Assembly: GCA_963930775.1 (NCBI GenBank)
Contig: OZ005706.1
Location: 7,060,428 to 7,124,427 of the forward strand
Source of the DNA: Cliona cf. orientalis
Lineage: Eukaryota > Porifera > Demospongiae > Clionaida > Clionaidae
DNA length: 64,000 bases
Direction of reading: 5' to 3'
Below, piece by piece: positions 1 through 14,500 of the stretch. Numbering within the stretch: position 1 is the first letter of the stretch; every line of letters begins with the position of its first letter. A model generated the notes under the pieces. It ran no database searches and was not told the origin of the DNA. It saw nothing but the letters and a program-made list of their open reading frames with translations. A program made the position numbers and the translations under genes.

Positions 1-58
1 TGATATTTTTTGTATGCAATATCAGAACACATACTAAATTATTATACACCACTTAAAT

Positions 59-935
59 TTATTTAATTTTCACATTAAATTTGTCCTTTGGCATGGTCCA
101 TTTGAATGGTTCATCTCCTTCCTTTTCACCATAGACTTTGAAGGTTTCTGGCTTAACTTCGTGGACTTTTATGAAAACATCAAAATCTCGCCGAAAGTCA
201 CGAAGAAAGTGACAATCATTGCAATGTCCCTCAAGCTCTCGAGCTAGAGATATTGTACGTAGATAGTTGATCCCATGATAGTCGGGAAAGTTGCGGGCTC
301 TCATCTCTTCCTTGAAGTAACACATGCGTAAAATTTTCTCAGAGACACAAATTTTTCCCTCAGGTAAACCAGTTCCTTTCTTCCCAGCAAATTCCAAGCT
401 AGTCACAGTAGGTAGTGAAGGTAGTGATAACCCAATACGGCGGCCGGACAAGCCGCGCGCCTCGTACAAGTGACTGATGCATCGTGTACAACCATTTCGT
501 CCTTCGAGAGTGTTAAATTCATCTTCGTCATGAAGTAAATAAAAATAATCTTTCGAAGTTTGTTCAGCAAACTTGAGAGAAAGTTGATGAGCGTACCCAA
601 CACAGGAGTTGTTTAACTCGGGAGCGAGATCATGAGCATTTAAGGTGCGGGAGAGCAATCCTTCAGCTTGTGCGGCTTGTATAGCTTCTTCAGTGCTGGA
701 GATTGATCCTTCAGCTAATGCTTTAATTACAGTATCTGGCAACCACCCAGTCTGCAAAATTATATACAAGATAATGTGGATACAAGGTAGGAAAAATTTA
801 TCATTAATATTAATTTTAATACCATTAGATACAAAGGCATACTAATAGCAGAAGCATAATATGAGGTAGCATTAGCTCACCTCTGTTTTTTTCAGTTTTC
901 TCCATCTTTGATGATGATGACGACGTTGATGCCAT
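59..935 (-). CDS. Two-exon gene of unknown function
   Basis: I do not recognise this protein. The main exon runs from 735 down to the stop at 59 and is open for about 225 codons. A short first exon is likely at 935-881: it starts with ATG, encodes a serine-rich then lysine-rich leader (MASTSSSSSKMEKTEK) and ends at a good donor (GAG|GTGAGC). Joining to the acceptor CCAG before 735 keeps frame and gives about 243 residues; the nearer acceptor TTGCAG at about 752 would break frame. The body is charged, with Cys pairs (GCTRC near the middle, HCNDCH near the C-terminus) that could bind metal. No signal peptide or membrane segment is visible. It lies antisense to, and possibly inside an intron of, the dynein gene whose 5' exons are not in the window. 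The exon structure is inferred and the function unknown. Confidence 0.6.
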
Positions 936-1879
936 TGGCAATGTTACATGTACTGTACTAGCATTGACTGCAAAAATTCAAGTGTTATAATAATAGTAAC
1001 GGAGTTTGGTTGCACTAGCATGTCTATAGAGCTAGGCCTTTTTTGATGTATATATTAAAGTTCCTAAACCCCATGTCACAATAGCACAGGAATTACTTCA
1101 CTGAGAGCATGCAATTCACATACTTAAATGCCTCTGACATTCACATTGCTATAGAATTACAAATAGCTTACCAAGATATTAAAGGGATTGCGATAATTAT
1201 TGCAATTTGTTCAAGCTGGTCCAACTGCTTCCAACTAGTGTAATACTGATTCTTGAGAGGTAAAATAGCTAGGCAGACCACTGTTTATAGAGCTGAAGAA
1301 AGTTCTAGAAGATTTAACAGTTATGCCATGATAGAATTAACACACAGTTGGTTCCCAGACACTAAGGACTGCCCAGATAGAGAAATTCACAAAGTAACAA
1401 GTTCACACTTACTGAATTATTGTACCATTGAAGCCACAGAGATCAAAGGCCAGCCTGTGCAGTGCCAGTAGTGCTGATAGATCTGTGGTAGCTCTAGGAC
1501 AAGGTGAAAATAAGTAACTAACCTGTCACAAACCCAGAATTGTGTCTACACCTCTGGCAGCTAAGCCACCCCAAGTTTGCCAGCTGGCAAATTATCTACT
1601 TACTAGGCCATGCAGGTTCAATAGGACCACCTGCATGCATAGAGAGGAAAAAAGTGTCAAACCTCAGTAATCAGAGAAAATCTAACCTTGTTCCCAGGCC
1701 CTCCCTCTCCTTTCTCACTCTTTTGTGCACAGAATAATAATTATGTGGTGGCAAAAAGCTGCCTGGGATTGTGCCTGGCTGTGTTCATTTTCAACCTTGA
1801 ACCTCAGCAGATAGCTATACTAATGTCACTTATTATGTGTTTTCAATTATGCACACATACAAACACGGATTCATTTTAG
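936..1879. other. No gene recognised
   Basis: This stretch is AT-rich with short ORFs that have no recognisable domain and no convincing exon. The AAA1/AAA2 exons expected upstream of the first dynein exon at 1880 are not seen here, so it reads as intron or intergenic DNA. Confidence 0.5.
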
Positions 1880-4800
1880 CTTGAAGATCTGAGTTGCCTG
1901 AACCCCTCTTCAATCGCTGAGATTGGCAAAGTCTACATGAGCTCTGCTACCATCAGCTGGAGGGACATCTTGCTTACCTGGCTAACTAGCCAATCACAGT
2001 TGCAGACCAACCACACTCAAGCACTCTTTGACAAATACATCCCGGATGTACTGGAATTTCTTCGTCCAATTTTGGCTACCAGTAGTGGTTTTGCTCAGAA
2101 GTCAGAGCCAGGCCATGAGTCTGTCGTGAGTTTGAGTGAGAGGGTGACTCGGAGTCAAGCAGAGCCACAGGAAGTGATGCTCTCTGAAGTACACCTCATC
2201 AAAACTTGCTGCCATATCTTGGAGGTATGTAAGTCGTATTATTTGCGATCCTCCTGGATACACTTAATTTTGATAATGTTCCCAGTATGCAGTAGCTACT
2301 GAAGCACTGGGGGGATGAAGCTATAATGTACATGTACATGTATATTATTGTGTATGCATTGTTTTATGCAGAGTCTTTTGGAGAATGAATCAGCTGATCA
2401 AGACAATAGCACCTCACCACCCTGCTTGGAGCATCATCTCATCTACTCCATCGTCTGGGCCTTCGGGGGCTTTCTCTCCCAACGAAACAAGATCACCTTT
2501 GACCTCTGGTGGCGGACCACCTTCAACCAATCAAATCCAGAGCTTTGCTTCCTGGAACCAGGGCTAGTGTGGGATTACTATACGAGATCTGGGGTACAAG
2601 GCTTTTTAGCTTGGAGAGAAAATCTTCCCAAGTACATCGTTACAAAGAAAGATAGCAGTGTTTCAGATTTTGTCCCAAATGTCCGTGCAGTAGCCGTACA
2701 GAGTCTCGTAGAGCGACTAATTAGTAGGGGCAAGTCTGTTTTACTCACGGGCCCTCATGGAAGTGGAAAAACCTCTCTACTGCAAGATCTGCTAAACGCT
2801 CGCCGCAACTCGAAAAATAATGATGTGGCATTGCTTCATATCTACACCAATCACCTTACGAGCGCCGAGGTGGTATGGGAACAGGTGTATGAGTGTTTGG
2901 AATGGGACTGGGGACGGAGGTACACTCCCAAGACTTGCAAGAAGTTGATCACCTTCATTGATGACCTACATAACACTGAGGTAGGTCAGAATCAGCTGAG
3001 TGTACATAATACTGCATTTGTACACTATGCCCTGATATTTTATACACATTCATGTATATTGAATCTGATTCCAAAGAGGCTATAGCTACTTGAAATGAGA
3101 AATTGGACCTTTCAAAATTATTTGTTTCCCTTAAAATTGTTTTGTACTAGACTCGTCCCCAGGCAACTCCCACGTGGGGACGAGGCTAGTTTTGTACTGC
3201 TCATTGTACATGTATACATGTGTATGTACCATCATTTTTTTCAAGGAATCTGAAATTAGTTCGTTTTTGCTCTATCCCACAGTGTTCAAGTGTATATGAG
3301 TTTGTGCGTCATCATCTCTCCAGTGGTAGCGTGTGTGACCCTCGGACGAACAAGTGGCACAGTATATCTGACATCACCTACGTTGTGACCTCTGATCCCA
3401 CCTCTCACATCAAGCTACGGCAGAGCTTCATGAAACACTTCGCTGTCATACACTGGCAACAGTATAGGTGAAACCGAGAGGGATTAAAATTAATACTATA
3501 TATAATATGTGGTAATTCACTCTTGATTAAAGGGTGTACCCACTCCAATTTTTGTATATAGTTAGATCAGAATTTTTGCCATTGATTTTAATCAGCACAG
3601 TAATTAAGGAAAATGAATATACCGGTACATGTAGGCCTTTGTTCATAAGCATTAGCAAAATTTTTTGTATTGGATTTTTATGACTACATGTATGTACATG
3701 TAATACTATGTACTTACCCCTAGTTTCCAATTCGCATACACACACACATGGCATGAAGTTCTGAAGAGCTGGTTGGTATATTCCACACGATGCTGAGCAA
3801 ATCTGTCGCCCAGACTCCACCCACTACTGGTGTTGACCACGTAGCCATCGCTGACGCTACGCTCCTCAACCTGGTAGAGACGGCAGTCCAGGTCCACAGG
3901 AAGCTTGGCTCCATGTTCCTGCCCACCCCAGAGAGGCTGCACTATGTCTTCTCAGTCAATAATATAGCAACTCTATTCAAGTGAGTGGCACATTCGCAAA
4001 TAAATTATGTATTGCAATCATGAGGGGTAAAGTGCATGATTTATTGGTCTATTATTGTCCATGGTCCCATGAAATATGCTATTGACAAAATTCTCACTCC
4101 TTGGCACTACAAAATGCTATTACTAAGCCACACCTTGCATCTGTGAACTAGAAATTTTATGGGAAAATTTTTTTTCACAGCTGTTATCTGACCTTTTGAA
4201 TCATCCACAATAATTAAAATTCTTTTTCTCTGTATAGGAAGCTGTGCAGTGTTGCTGTAACAGATGGCCATGAGCTGGTCCTGTCCTGGCAGAGAGAGAG
4301 CTGGTGGCTGTACAGTGGAGTGCTGAGCAGTTGTCTGGACAGGGAGAGGTACTGGGAGGCTGTCAGCCACGCCCTCAACAAATACTTCAATGAAGACCCT
4401 ATGGTACACACGTGAATATAACAGAATCAGTAATAGAAGATGAGCCTTTTCAATTTCATATACTGCCAATACCATATTATAGCAGGAAACTTTCGAGGGA
4501 GAAAGCCTTCACAAATTTCACGATTTTACAGCCACCCATGAAAATTTTCTCCACGAAATTTTAGGCATGCCACATCCATTTATGCGATCAGTTTCACATT
4601 CCGTGAAATTTTCTCTGCAAAATGCTCCCTTCCTACCGATCCGCGTGAAAGTTTTTCCCTCAAGAGTTTCCCGCTATACGGTTATTTGCAACAATGACCT
4701 AGCTAGCATCGTGCATAAAATTTAATTCTCTTCCAGCTTGTTCAATACCTTGATGAGAGCTCCTGCAGACTGCCAGTGAAGCAGCTGGATGAGTGGAGGG

Positions 4801-5544
4801 GGAGGCTGACCCACGAGTTGACCGAACACAACCTAAGCCACTCTCAAATACACATTAATCTTTACGATGTAAGAATAATGTCGATAAAAATTTAATCCTA
4901 GTGAAAGGATTCATATTATGGAATTTTAAGATTTACATGTATCTGTGTGACTTTGTTCGCTGTAGAGTACTGTTGAGGAGATCCATCACCTATGTCATGT
5001 GATCAACTCTCCCTTTGATCACGGTCACATGATCCTCCTAGGCCACACCCACCCAGAGCCCCTCCTCCAATTGGCCTCCCTCCACTGTGGCTACACGCTC
5101 GTCAAGCCTTCACAGTACTTCAGCCAATCACTTCTCACCTCTTCATCCCAATCGGGGATGTCCCTGGGATCGTACTCAATTAAGCAAATGAGAAGAGACC
5201 TACTCACAATATATACCATAGCTGGGGTGAAGAACGAGAAAATGGTGATCCTTTTGACCGATAAAGAGATTTTGGACGAGTCTTTTTTGACGTGTGTCTA
5301 TGAGTTCATCAAAGGAGGTGCTATATCGCCACTTTTCTCCAAGGAGGAGCAGGCCAGGATTGTGAATGCCGTGCGATCAGATATGAATCAAGCTGGGGTG
5401 GCATTCACAAGGCAATCTGGGTGGCAGTTCTTCATCAGGTAACATACAGTAATATAGCAACCAAACTGTACTAGAACTGCCCTAGAGCTTCACCCCCACA
5501 AGTATTCACATGCTTAAATTTCCTGCTATATCAGAGGCTAATCT

Positions 5545-5582
<38 letters not shown>

Positions 5583-8500
5583 GGATAGAGTGGCTAGCCA
5601 CCACCCTTCACTTTTTATGCAACGTATTATAGGATGTCCACCATTATTAACCAGCCACCCCCTTTGCACCAGTATGGTTTACTATGGGTAGCCACCCCAT
5701 CAGCCACCTTCCATGCAAATTTTCTGGATCAGCGCCTGTATATTATGGTACATGTAACTTTGCAAATTTCAAAAAATAATTCTATCTTCTTTATCTTCTG
5801 TTTCATGAAGACGTGTCCACAGCAATGTTCGACTGGTCCTATCCCTGTCCAGCCTGAGGCTGACTGTCCAATCAGGCTGCCACAGATGGAGGGATCTGTT
5901 TGGCAGTGTTCAGGTCTACTACCGTCTGCCGTGGGAGAGGAGAGAGCTAGTCAGTGTAGCCACACACCATCTCAGAGGTACAGACAAATAGCAGTATAAC
6001 TTGGACATTTTTATGTGAATCTATAAGGACAGCATGGTTAACTTGATAGAATCTGATCGGAAATTAATTTCGTCATTGAATTCTTTATTAGCCATCAAAA
6101 TATTGTTATACACTACAGTAGATACATGTATATTATGATCAATGAATATTGAATTTGTTGATAATACTGTCTTAAATGCGCTACTTTCAGAGTGTGATTT
6201 TCTTGGAGCTGGTCAGTTGGAGAGCCTGGCTCATTTGCTGGCCTCAGTCCACCTCCAGCTCAGACTCACAGAGGAAGTGTTCGCCAACAACACTGACTAT
6301 CACTACTATGTGGAGAGGTATATAATTATAACAAGTCAAAATTATTTCGCATACTTCAAGCATATTCTACTGAAATTTATATGTACAGTGTAGCATTATA
6401 CATTTCATTAATTTAATGATTCCATTTTTATGACAAAAAATATCTGATCATCAATAATGATGTTAGAAATTCCCCAGATACTTAATATATTAGCATAGAC
6501 ATTTTAACGCTCTAACTGTCATAATTATAATTACGTTATAATAGATTTGTGCATGAGTTGAAGGAGCTGCATTGCGAGAGCCAGTCCAAATGCTGCAAGC
6601 TCTCCTCAGCTCTGGCCTGCATCCAACAGGCCACCAACAAGATCACGACCCTGCAAGAGAGGAAAAAAAGAGAGAGCGTTGTTCTAGACGAAAAGTGCCA
6701 GGCCTGCAACAAACTACTGGTGCAGATTGGACAAGATACAGCAATCTCCCACCAACACAACAAGCTGGTCACTAAACAGAGAGAGAGAATTGTACATCTC
6801 AAGAAGGTAATTACAGCAGTAAACTGCTTGTTACTATCGGTTTTGGCTTAACTACTTAACTAATAATTTCATTGCTCCTACTATTAAATAATATGGTATA
6901 CCGTACTTAATCTAATACTACATACATGTATGGAAAAAAAATTATTTCAATTTTGAAGAACGCTCGATTTTCTGGTAAAGGTCGTCAATCGCTCATATAT
7001 ATATATATATATACACACGTTATGAGAATTCGTAAAATGCTAATTTCTTACGTTAGATTGGATCATATGTTGTATTCGATTAACTATGGTAGTTTGCAGT
7101 GGATGCTAGTTTATGAGATACATTTTTGTGTATCATGATTTGTATCATGACGTGTATGGAGGTGTATTATGACATGTATCGTAGATAGGCTGTGCGATAA
7201 CATTTATTGCACAATACTTCTCAGGTGATTCCAGACTATGAGCATGCCTACAGTGTTGCTCTGCGGGACAAAGAAGACCTCATCTCCAGCTTACAGAGCA
7301 CAGTGGCTAGCATGGACCACGAGAGCTTGTCTGAGCTAAGGGCTCTTCAGAGGGCCCCTGAGGAGGTGGAGGAGCTACTGGTCGCCGTCATTGTCATCAT
7401 GAAGGGACCCTCTGCTGATTTCTCATGGACCAAGGGAGCCAAAAGACTTATGGCTAATCTGGACAGGTACACATACATACATGTACATACATGTATATAA
7501 ACTTAAAAAAATTTTTACACGTATTGAACATGGAATCATCTTTGTCATTATTGACTATGAGCACCCTCGATCAGTGATTTGCACTACTCTAGTAGATTAT
7601 GTTTCTTCATAATTATGTTGTCTTTAACAACCACTCGAAGTTGGGAGTAGGTGCAAAAGGTGTTTCAGAATATTTAGAAACGTCACATTAATTTTTGAAG
7701 ATTCCATTGAGAGTATCATTTTTTTCCCAATTTCATAAAACATTGTTTCTATAGGTTCAGTGAGCTTCTATTAGAGTTCAGCAGCTCCGAAGACAACTCC
7801 GAAGTGCTTCTTGAATCTCTCGACCCTCTCATCGAGAAGCCATCTTTCTCACCAAACAGCTACCAGAAGCAGCCAGTTGGTGGTCTTGCAGCCTCCCAGC
7901 TCTGCACGTGGGTGATGGGGGTCCATAGGCTTCACGCCAAGCTACAGGCCACTCTCAGGCCACTCCAGTCTAGGGTCACATCAATGAAGGCTTCGCTGGC
8001 TGAGTACTCTGATAAACTTCACCATCAGGAGAACAAGGTATGAAAATTAATGTTTTCAGCCTCATCCCCACTGCCAGCTAGGCTACTCCTATGCAAAAAT
8101 ATGATAGTTTAGGATTAGCCCGATGTGGATGGAGGCTTTTGTGTCAGGTTCTCTGTTGGTAGCAGCCGAGTTATACACATGTACTAGAGCACCGCAGATC
8201 CTAGAAAAAAATGTCATGTAACATTGAAAAATTGGGAGTGGCCCGGGGGACGAGGCTAGATATAATTTTTGGTATGCATAATCCTGATAATAGTGACCCA
8301 CGCCTCCCCCCAAGGGGGTAGCTAAAGCTTAATTGACCTGTATCATGACCTGTACCATGGCATGTATCATGAATATCATGGCATATATATAAGGAGTATC
8401 ACGGCCTGTATGACATTCAGCTGCTGATCACTTTCTCCCTTGTTGCAGGTGTCGATCCTGGACGAGAGGCTGGAGGGTTTGAGTGTGTCGCTGGAGAATG

Positions 8501-11500
8501 CCTCCGTGGAGAAGAGCAGACAGCGACAGCTGCTCAACAAGATGAAGAAGGAGCTCAAAGAGACAAACGACTTCATTCAGGTACATGAGCTAATTACACA
8601 GTAAAATGGTATAAAGGGCTGAGGACCATACTGGGCTCACAAATTTGGCTCACAAATTTGAGATTGTTGGACAATTTCCCACAATGTCATATAATTTTGC
8701 TCCCCCCATCACCCCCCACAATATTTGGAAGGGGGGGAGGGATATTTCTAAGCATTAAACTTGACTTGTTACATGTATATTCTTCCTCTGACACCACGTA
8801 CAGTCATTGTCAGGTCTGGATAATCGCTGGAGATTGGAGCTGGAGGACTCATCCACAGCCATAGCCAGCAGTGTGGGGGCACTCTGCCTCACCGTCACCA
8901 TGGCAACGTACCTAGCCCCACTGACGCCCTACCAGCAGATGGAGACCATCAACGGACAACTAGTTCCTCTGCTCGATGAAAGGGGTACAGATAAATGACA
9001 TTGTAGTTACTGTAGTTTATGCGAGCCTGTATATATTTTCAAAGTGTTTGAAGTTGCTATAATTGCTTACTATTCCAAGCCTAATAATTAATTTCCTAGT
9101 CGCTGCCATCGCCTACAGCAACAAAATTACTAACTTTACCAATTTTACCAACTTTACCAACATTACCATTGTCACTGCCGTCGCCTATAGCACCAAAATT
9201 ACTAATTTTACCAATTTTACCAACTTTACCAACATTACCATTGTTGCTGCCGTTGCCTATATACATGTATAGCACCAAAATTACTAATTTTACCAATTCT
9301 ACCAACTTTACCAACATTACCATTGTCACTGCCGTCGCCTATAGCACCAAAATTACTAATTTTACCAATTTTACCAACTTTACCAATATTACCATTGTCA
9401 CTGCCGTCGCCTATATATAGCACCAAAATTACTAATTTTACCAATTTTACCAACTTTACCAATGTTACCCTTGACGCTGCCGTCGTCTACAGCACCAAAA
9501 TTACTAATTTTACCAATTTTACCAACATTACCATTGTCGTTGCCGTCACCTATATATAGCACCAAAATTACTAATTTTACCAATTTTACCAACTTTACCA
9601 ATATTACCCTTGACGCTGCCGTCGTCTACAGCACCAAAATTACTAATTTTACCAATTTTACCAACTTTACCAACATTACCCTTAACATGTTCATATGTAT
9701 TGTGTTGCCATTCTCCATATTTATGTATATATTGATTCTCTCTCTCTCTCACCCTCTCTCTCTAGGTGTCCAGCTCTGCTGGCGAAATGACAACAACATT
9801 ATAAACATCCTTCATCAAGTTACCCACAACGGCATACCACCCCCTACAGCAACTCCTGAAGACCATCAACCAATCCCCAAAATCAATAGCCACACTGGAG
9901 TCCTAGAAATCTCTCCTGTCCAAACTCCGATACTCGACTCCAACTCGTCAAAACCTTTAAAAGATTGCTCTAAGCAAGCCTTAAGCTCCTCCTACACTAG
10001 CTGCTGTGCCTGTCTACAGTCTCTCCTTGTGAAAGAGGAGTTTCTCGACCACTGGCTCACCTCTGCCTGTGGTAGCTCTAGTCTTGCTTATCTCATGCCC
10101 TGCTCGCTGTTGCACGCTGCGTGGAATCGCTGGCCTCTGGTGTGTGATCCTCATGGCTTTGCATCGCAATGGATCAGAGAGTATGCTGGAGAGGAGTTAA
10201 TCTGTATAGATGGAAGAGACAGGTATAGGCAAAAGTAGAGACTTTCACATCATTTATATTACATTTGATATAATAGTATACTGTTTTTTTGTGCATAGAT
10301 CTTCAAAATTTTTCCTTACGATTGAAGAAGCAGTGGTGAAGGGAGGAAAGGTGCTGATTGAGCATTTCCCCTCACCCATGGACCCAGCCCTTCTGCCTGT
10401 CATCGAGATAGGAAACAGCAAAGAAGGTAAGTATTATTATTATAATATCATGATAATATATAAAATTGGGAGATAAATGAGACATAATATTTCCAACAAA
10501 AATAGTTGGCTACCACAATTTCAACTTTACTGACAGAGTAGATCTTTAGAATAATACGATTTCAACATAATATTATTGCATGTAATTTTATGAAGGGAGT
10601 GGGAAGTGGTACAGTATGATATTATAAATTATATTCCTTATAATTTTATTTATTGTCTCCTGTGTAGGTGCTAAGATTGTTCAGTTTTGTGGTCACAGAC
10701 TTCACGTTCATCCCTCCTTCTCCCTCCTCCTGACCACACCCCTCTCCCCCTCGTCCCTCTCACCTAGCCTCGCCAGTCTAGTCACTGTCATCTCGTTTCC
10801 TACCTCCCTCCCTCTAACCGAAGACATCTTGGTCGACACTGCATTCAATATGCTGACGGGGAGAGAAGGGGAGTATATGGAGGCTAGTAAGGGTATTGCT
10901 GCATGTAAGGCGGAGTTACGATCGCTAGAGGGAGAGTTTTTTGCCAAGCTGCCTGTGGATGGGAAGGAGATCTGCTACTGGTGGTCTACGGAGAAGATCA
11001 GTAATATTGTCACCAACAAGGATCAGGTAACTTTTTATTCTAAAAATTCAGTGCTAAAAAATAAATGATAATTATGCTTGAGCTTCCCCAGTTTTAGTTC
11101 GATATTCACGTGCATTCTTACTAATTAACTTATTAACATTTCCTAGTATATAGCCACTGAAATTTACTGATCAATGACCAGACGTGAATGAATATAGATG
11201 GTTGTCGTATTAGAGTAGATAAGCAAGCGTTGGTGGTGTAACGGTCAGCATTGTTGCCTTCCAAGCAGTAGATCCGGGTTCGACTCCCGGCCAACGCAGA
11301 AATTTTTTTTCTCCTTAGCAGCTCACACCAAGGGAAATGGCTATCATAACTTGAAAATTGTACTCTGTTGAGTTTGATAAACTATGGATATTATTTTTTT
11401 GTATGCTAACTGATTTGGAATGGAAATGTACTGATCAGTAATCGGATATGAATGACTATAATAGCGAGTGAGTAGATGAGCAAGCGTTGGTGGTGTAACG

Positions 11501-14500
11501 GTCAGCATTGTTGCCTTCCAAGCAGTAGATCCGGGTTTGACTCCCGGCCAACGCAGAAATTTTTCTTTTCCTCTTGTTTTTAGCCCATCAAAATGTTACT
11601 TTTTTGTATGCAACAATTTTGAACTGAAATAAGCAAGCGTTGGTGGTGTAACGGTCAGCATTGTTGCCTTCCAAGCAGTAGATCCGGGTTTGACTCCCGG
11701 CCAACGCAGAATTTTTTTTTATCTTATTCACAAAAGTGACATAGAGGAAAATTGATATCACAATACATGTGTACCTGGATGTTATGTCAAAATCACACTC
11801 TGGTTAATTATGATTTTTTTTTACATTTCTAATGTAAATGTAGATCTTGAAAATCATGGATGGCCTCGTGGAGAAGCTAACCAAGTGCTGTGTCCTGAGA
11901 CATTCCCTGCTACCCCTGGCAAAGCATGCTGCTATGATCTACTCCATCTTCGAACAACTAGAATCATCCAACCCTCTGCTAGCTCACAGCTGGGCACAGT
12001 TTGAAGATCTCTTCAAGAAAATGCTAGCATCGCTGGCTAAGGAGCAGCCTACATTGAGTAAGGATAATGCCAGCGAACAAGTGGGTGTGGCTATCGACCG
12101 GATCAACCGTGCTGTACTACAAGATGCAATCCAGTAAGCCTATAGTTAGCCGCTACAATTGACATAAGATCTCTTACTGTAAATGAAGGGCTGAGAACCA
12201 TAGTGGGCTAACCCACAAATGTTGAATTAGCCCCACAAATCTTTGAAAATATGTTTAAAATGTGTTTCATGAGCTGCAAAAAATTCACATTTCTGAAAAT
12301 TTTAGTAACTTGGTAGAGTACAATAATATATGGTTTTTAGTCCATTTTTGGGCTTTTTAGACAATTCTCCACATTTAATTTGTTCTCGGCCCTTCAACTG
12401 TAACATCAGCAATAGTGGCCTGTACAAGATATATGAATAATTCTTAATAAATCACATAGTTATACCTAATACCTTAACATCATCATAGCATGCATCTGTA
12501 CCATTGCTTATTGTCCAAATTGCTTTATTTATGATAGTGTTGTAAAAAAGGCACTTTTACTCAACATTGATAAGATTTGCTGATTTCCCTACAGATACCT
12601 TGATCACCACAGCTGGTTGTTGCTAGCCAGCTCCATGGCCATTCTCTCTCACTGTCATCCCATCACCTCCTCCAACTCTCTCCTGTTAGTGGAGCAGCTT
12701 CTCTACCTCTCCCAGGGAGCCAGCTACCTTCAAGACTTGGACACCAGTCTAGAGAACAAACGTCCATCTATGCTAACTTGCATCTCGCAAGACCTTTGGC
12801 AATTGCTGCACAAGATTCCTCTCTCTGCGGAATATTTCAGTGTAGTGATAAGCTCTATACATGATAATCCGGAGTTTTGGGAGTCACTTGGACTAGTGAT
12901 TGGTGATAATTTGACGGAATTAAAGGAGCTTCCCCCTTTCCCGTGGAAACTCAAAGATGATTCAAATAGTTTGTCAGCACAGGTGTCTAGCTTGGATGAG
13001 TATGTACTGCTAAACTGCCTGCGTCCGCAGTTGGTTCAAGATAAGCTACTAGCGTTGGCAAGACCGTTGGTTGATTCAGTCGAGGTACCGGAGTTGAGGG
13101 AGATAATTACAGGGGCAGAGGGTTCTTACCCCCTCCTGCTGGTGCACAGCAGGGAGAATCTGGTGTCTCAGGCCAATGAGATGGAGCTGGAGGGCCAACT
13201 GAAAAAGTGTCTACCGGTATGTGATCATAAATTTAAACTACATATCTTGTCCCAATGCTCCATGATCTTTTCAACTTTGGCAAGACAAGCAGAGAAGAAA
13301 GCTGAGAGGGCCCCAAGCATGAGGCTAAAAATATATTCCATCCTAGCTGAAAGTTTTAGTATGAATTTGGGGGATGGGGGATAATTTTTTTGGTTATGGA
13401 TGTAGCTTCGTGCATTTATACATGTAGCTACCTGTAGCTATACTAGTCCAATATGAATTAAGTGAATTTGACCATTTTTGGCATAGCGTGGTATCGTGTA
13501 TTTTGTTGTAGGGAAAGAGTGTTCATGTTGTGGGGATGTGTGCTGGAATTGAAGAGAGGCTGAATGCCCTTCTCTCTCGGCCAAACTGTGACTGTGTCCT
13601 GGTCACTGATCTCCACCTGGCTCCACAGCAGTGGATCAATTCACTCTCATGGAGAATCAGAGATGCATCGCACTCAGGTAACAAAGACTGCTAAATCCCA
13701 AGTTTATGGAATTGTCATGTATATGTGGCCCTTTGTGGGTGTCCATATTCAAATTTTTTGAAATGCTTGATGCAGTGAATATGGTTCATATAACTTCACT
13801 GTACTAGACTGTGTAATGATTTTTGTCATATTATTATATTATTATAATACATGTATCTTTAATTTTGTGCAGGTTGTCTATTGATATTCACAACTCTAAG
13901 CCCCTTATCTGACACCACCACCTTGACCACTCTACCCACCGACTTCGTTCGATCATGCCGTACCATCTCTCTCTCTAATATCTCACTGACTGCCTCTGCC
14001 AAAACCATCATCCCCACCAAACAGCTATGGATGAGCAATACTAACAGTAGCAACAATTTCTACTCCCTACTAATGCTATGCTTTGCCAATCTCCCTGCAT
14101 CAACTATGGCACAGTGCGATACACTACCCGATACACTGAGACCACTACTCTTCAATCTCGGCATTCTTCACACGGCAATTGTGCTCACAAAATCATCAGA
14201 GACTTTGATAAATTTCGAGCGAGCACATTTATCACTATTCTTCAGAAGTATAGAAGAAGTGTTGGCACTGGCTCTAGTGAGGCATGGTACTCATCACACA
14301 CAAAGGGGGGACCCTGTCGTTATCTTGGAAATGATTAGAGCTCATGCTAGTCAAGTGTACAGCTGTTGCTTGCCACGGCATAAGCTGAAAGAACTAGTCG
14401 GTGCTTGTTTAAGCGAAGAGGCTGCAAAGCCTTCTGGGCGAGTCAAGCTGGAGGGGATTGGTGTGGAGGCGAGTGTACCGTCACAGGCTGTCACTGTGGG

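Noticed and set aside
5634-5999. 121-residue plus-strand frame as a gene
   Set aside because: It overlaps a real dynein exon (5811-5979) read in the wrong frame. The dynein frame gives NVRLVLSLS and fits its neighbours.
8057-8260. Further TAG...CTA hairpin (CCTCATCCCC and GGGGGACGAGGCTA)
   Set aside because: Only isolated half ends were seen, about 200 bp apart, without matching flanks; not enough to call an insertion.
9063-9752. Asn-Phe-Thr-rich repeat proteins, or a CRISPR-like array
   Set aside because: The frames follow a ~72 bp minisatellite in an intron. There are no unique spacers, and the genome is eukaryotic.
11227-11298. tRNA-derived SINE
   Set aside because: All three units are complete cloverleaf genes with Pol III terminators and no SINE body or A tail.
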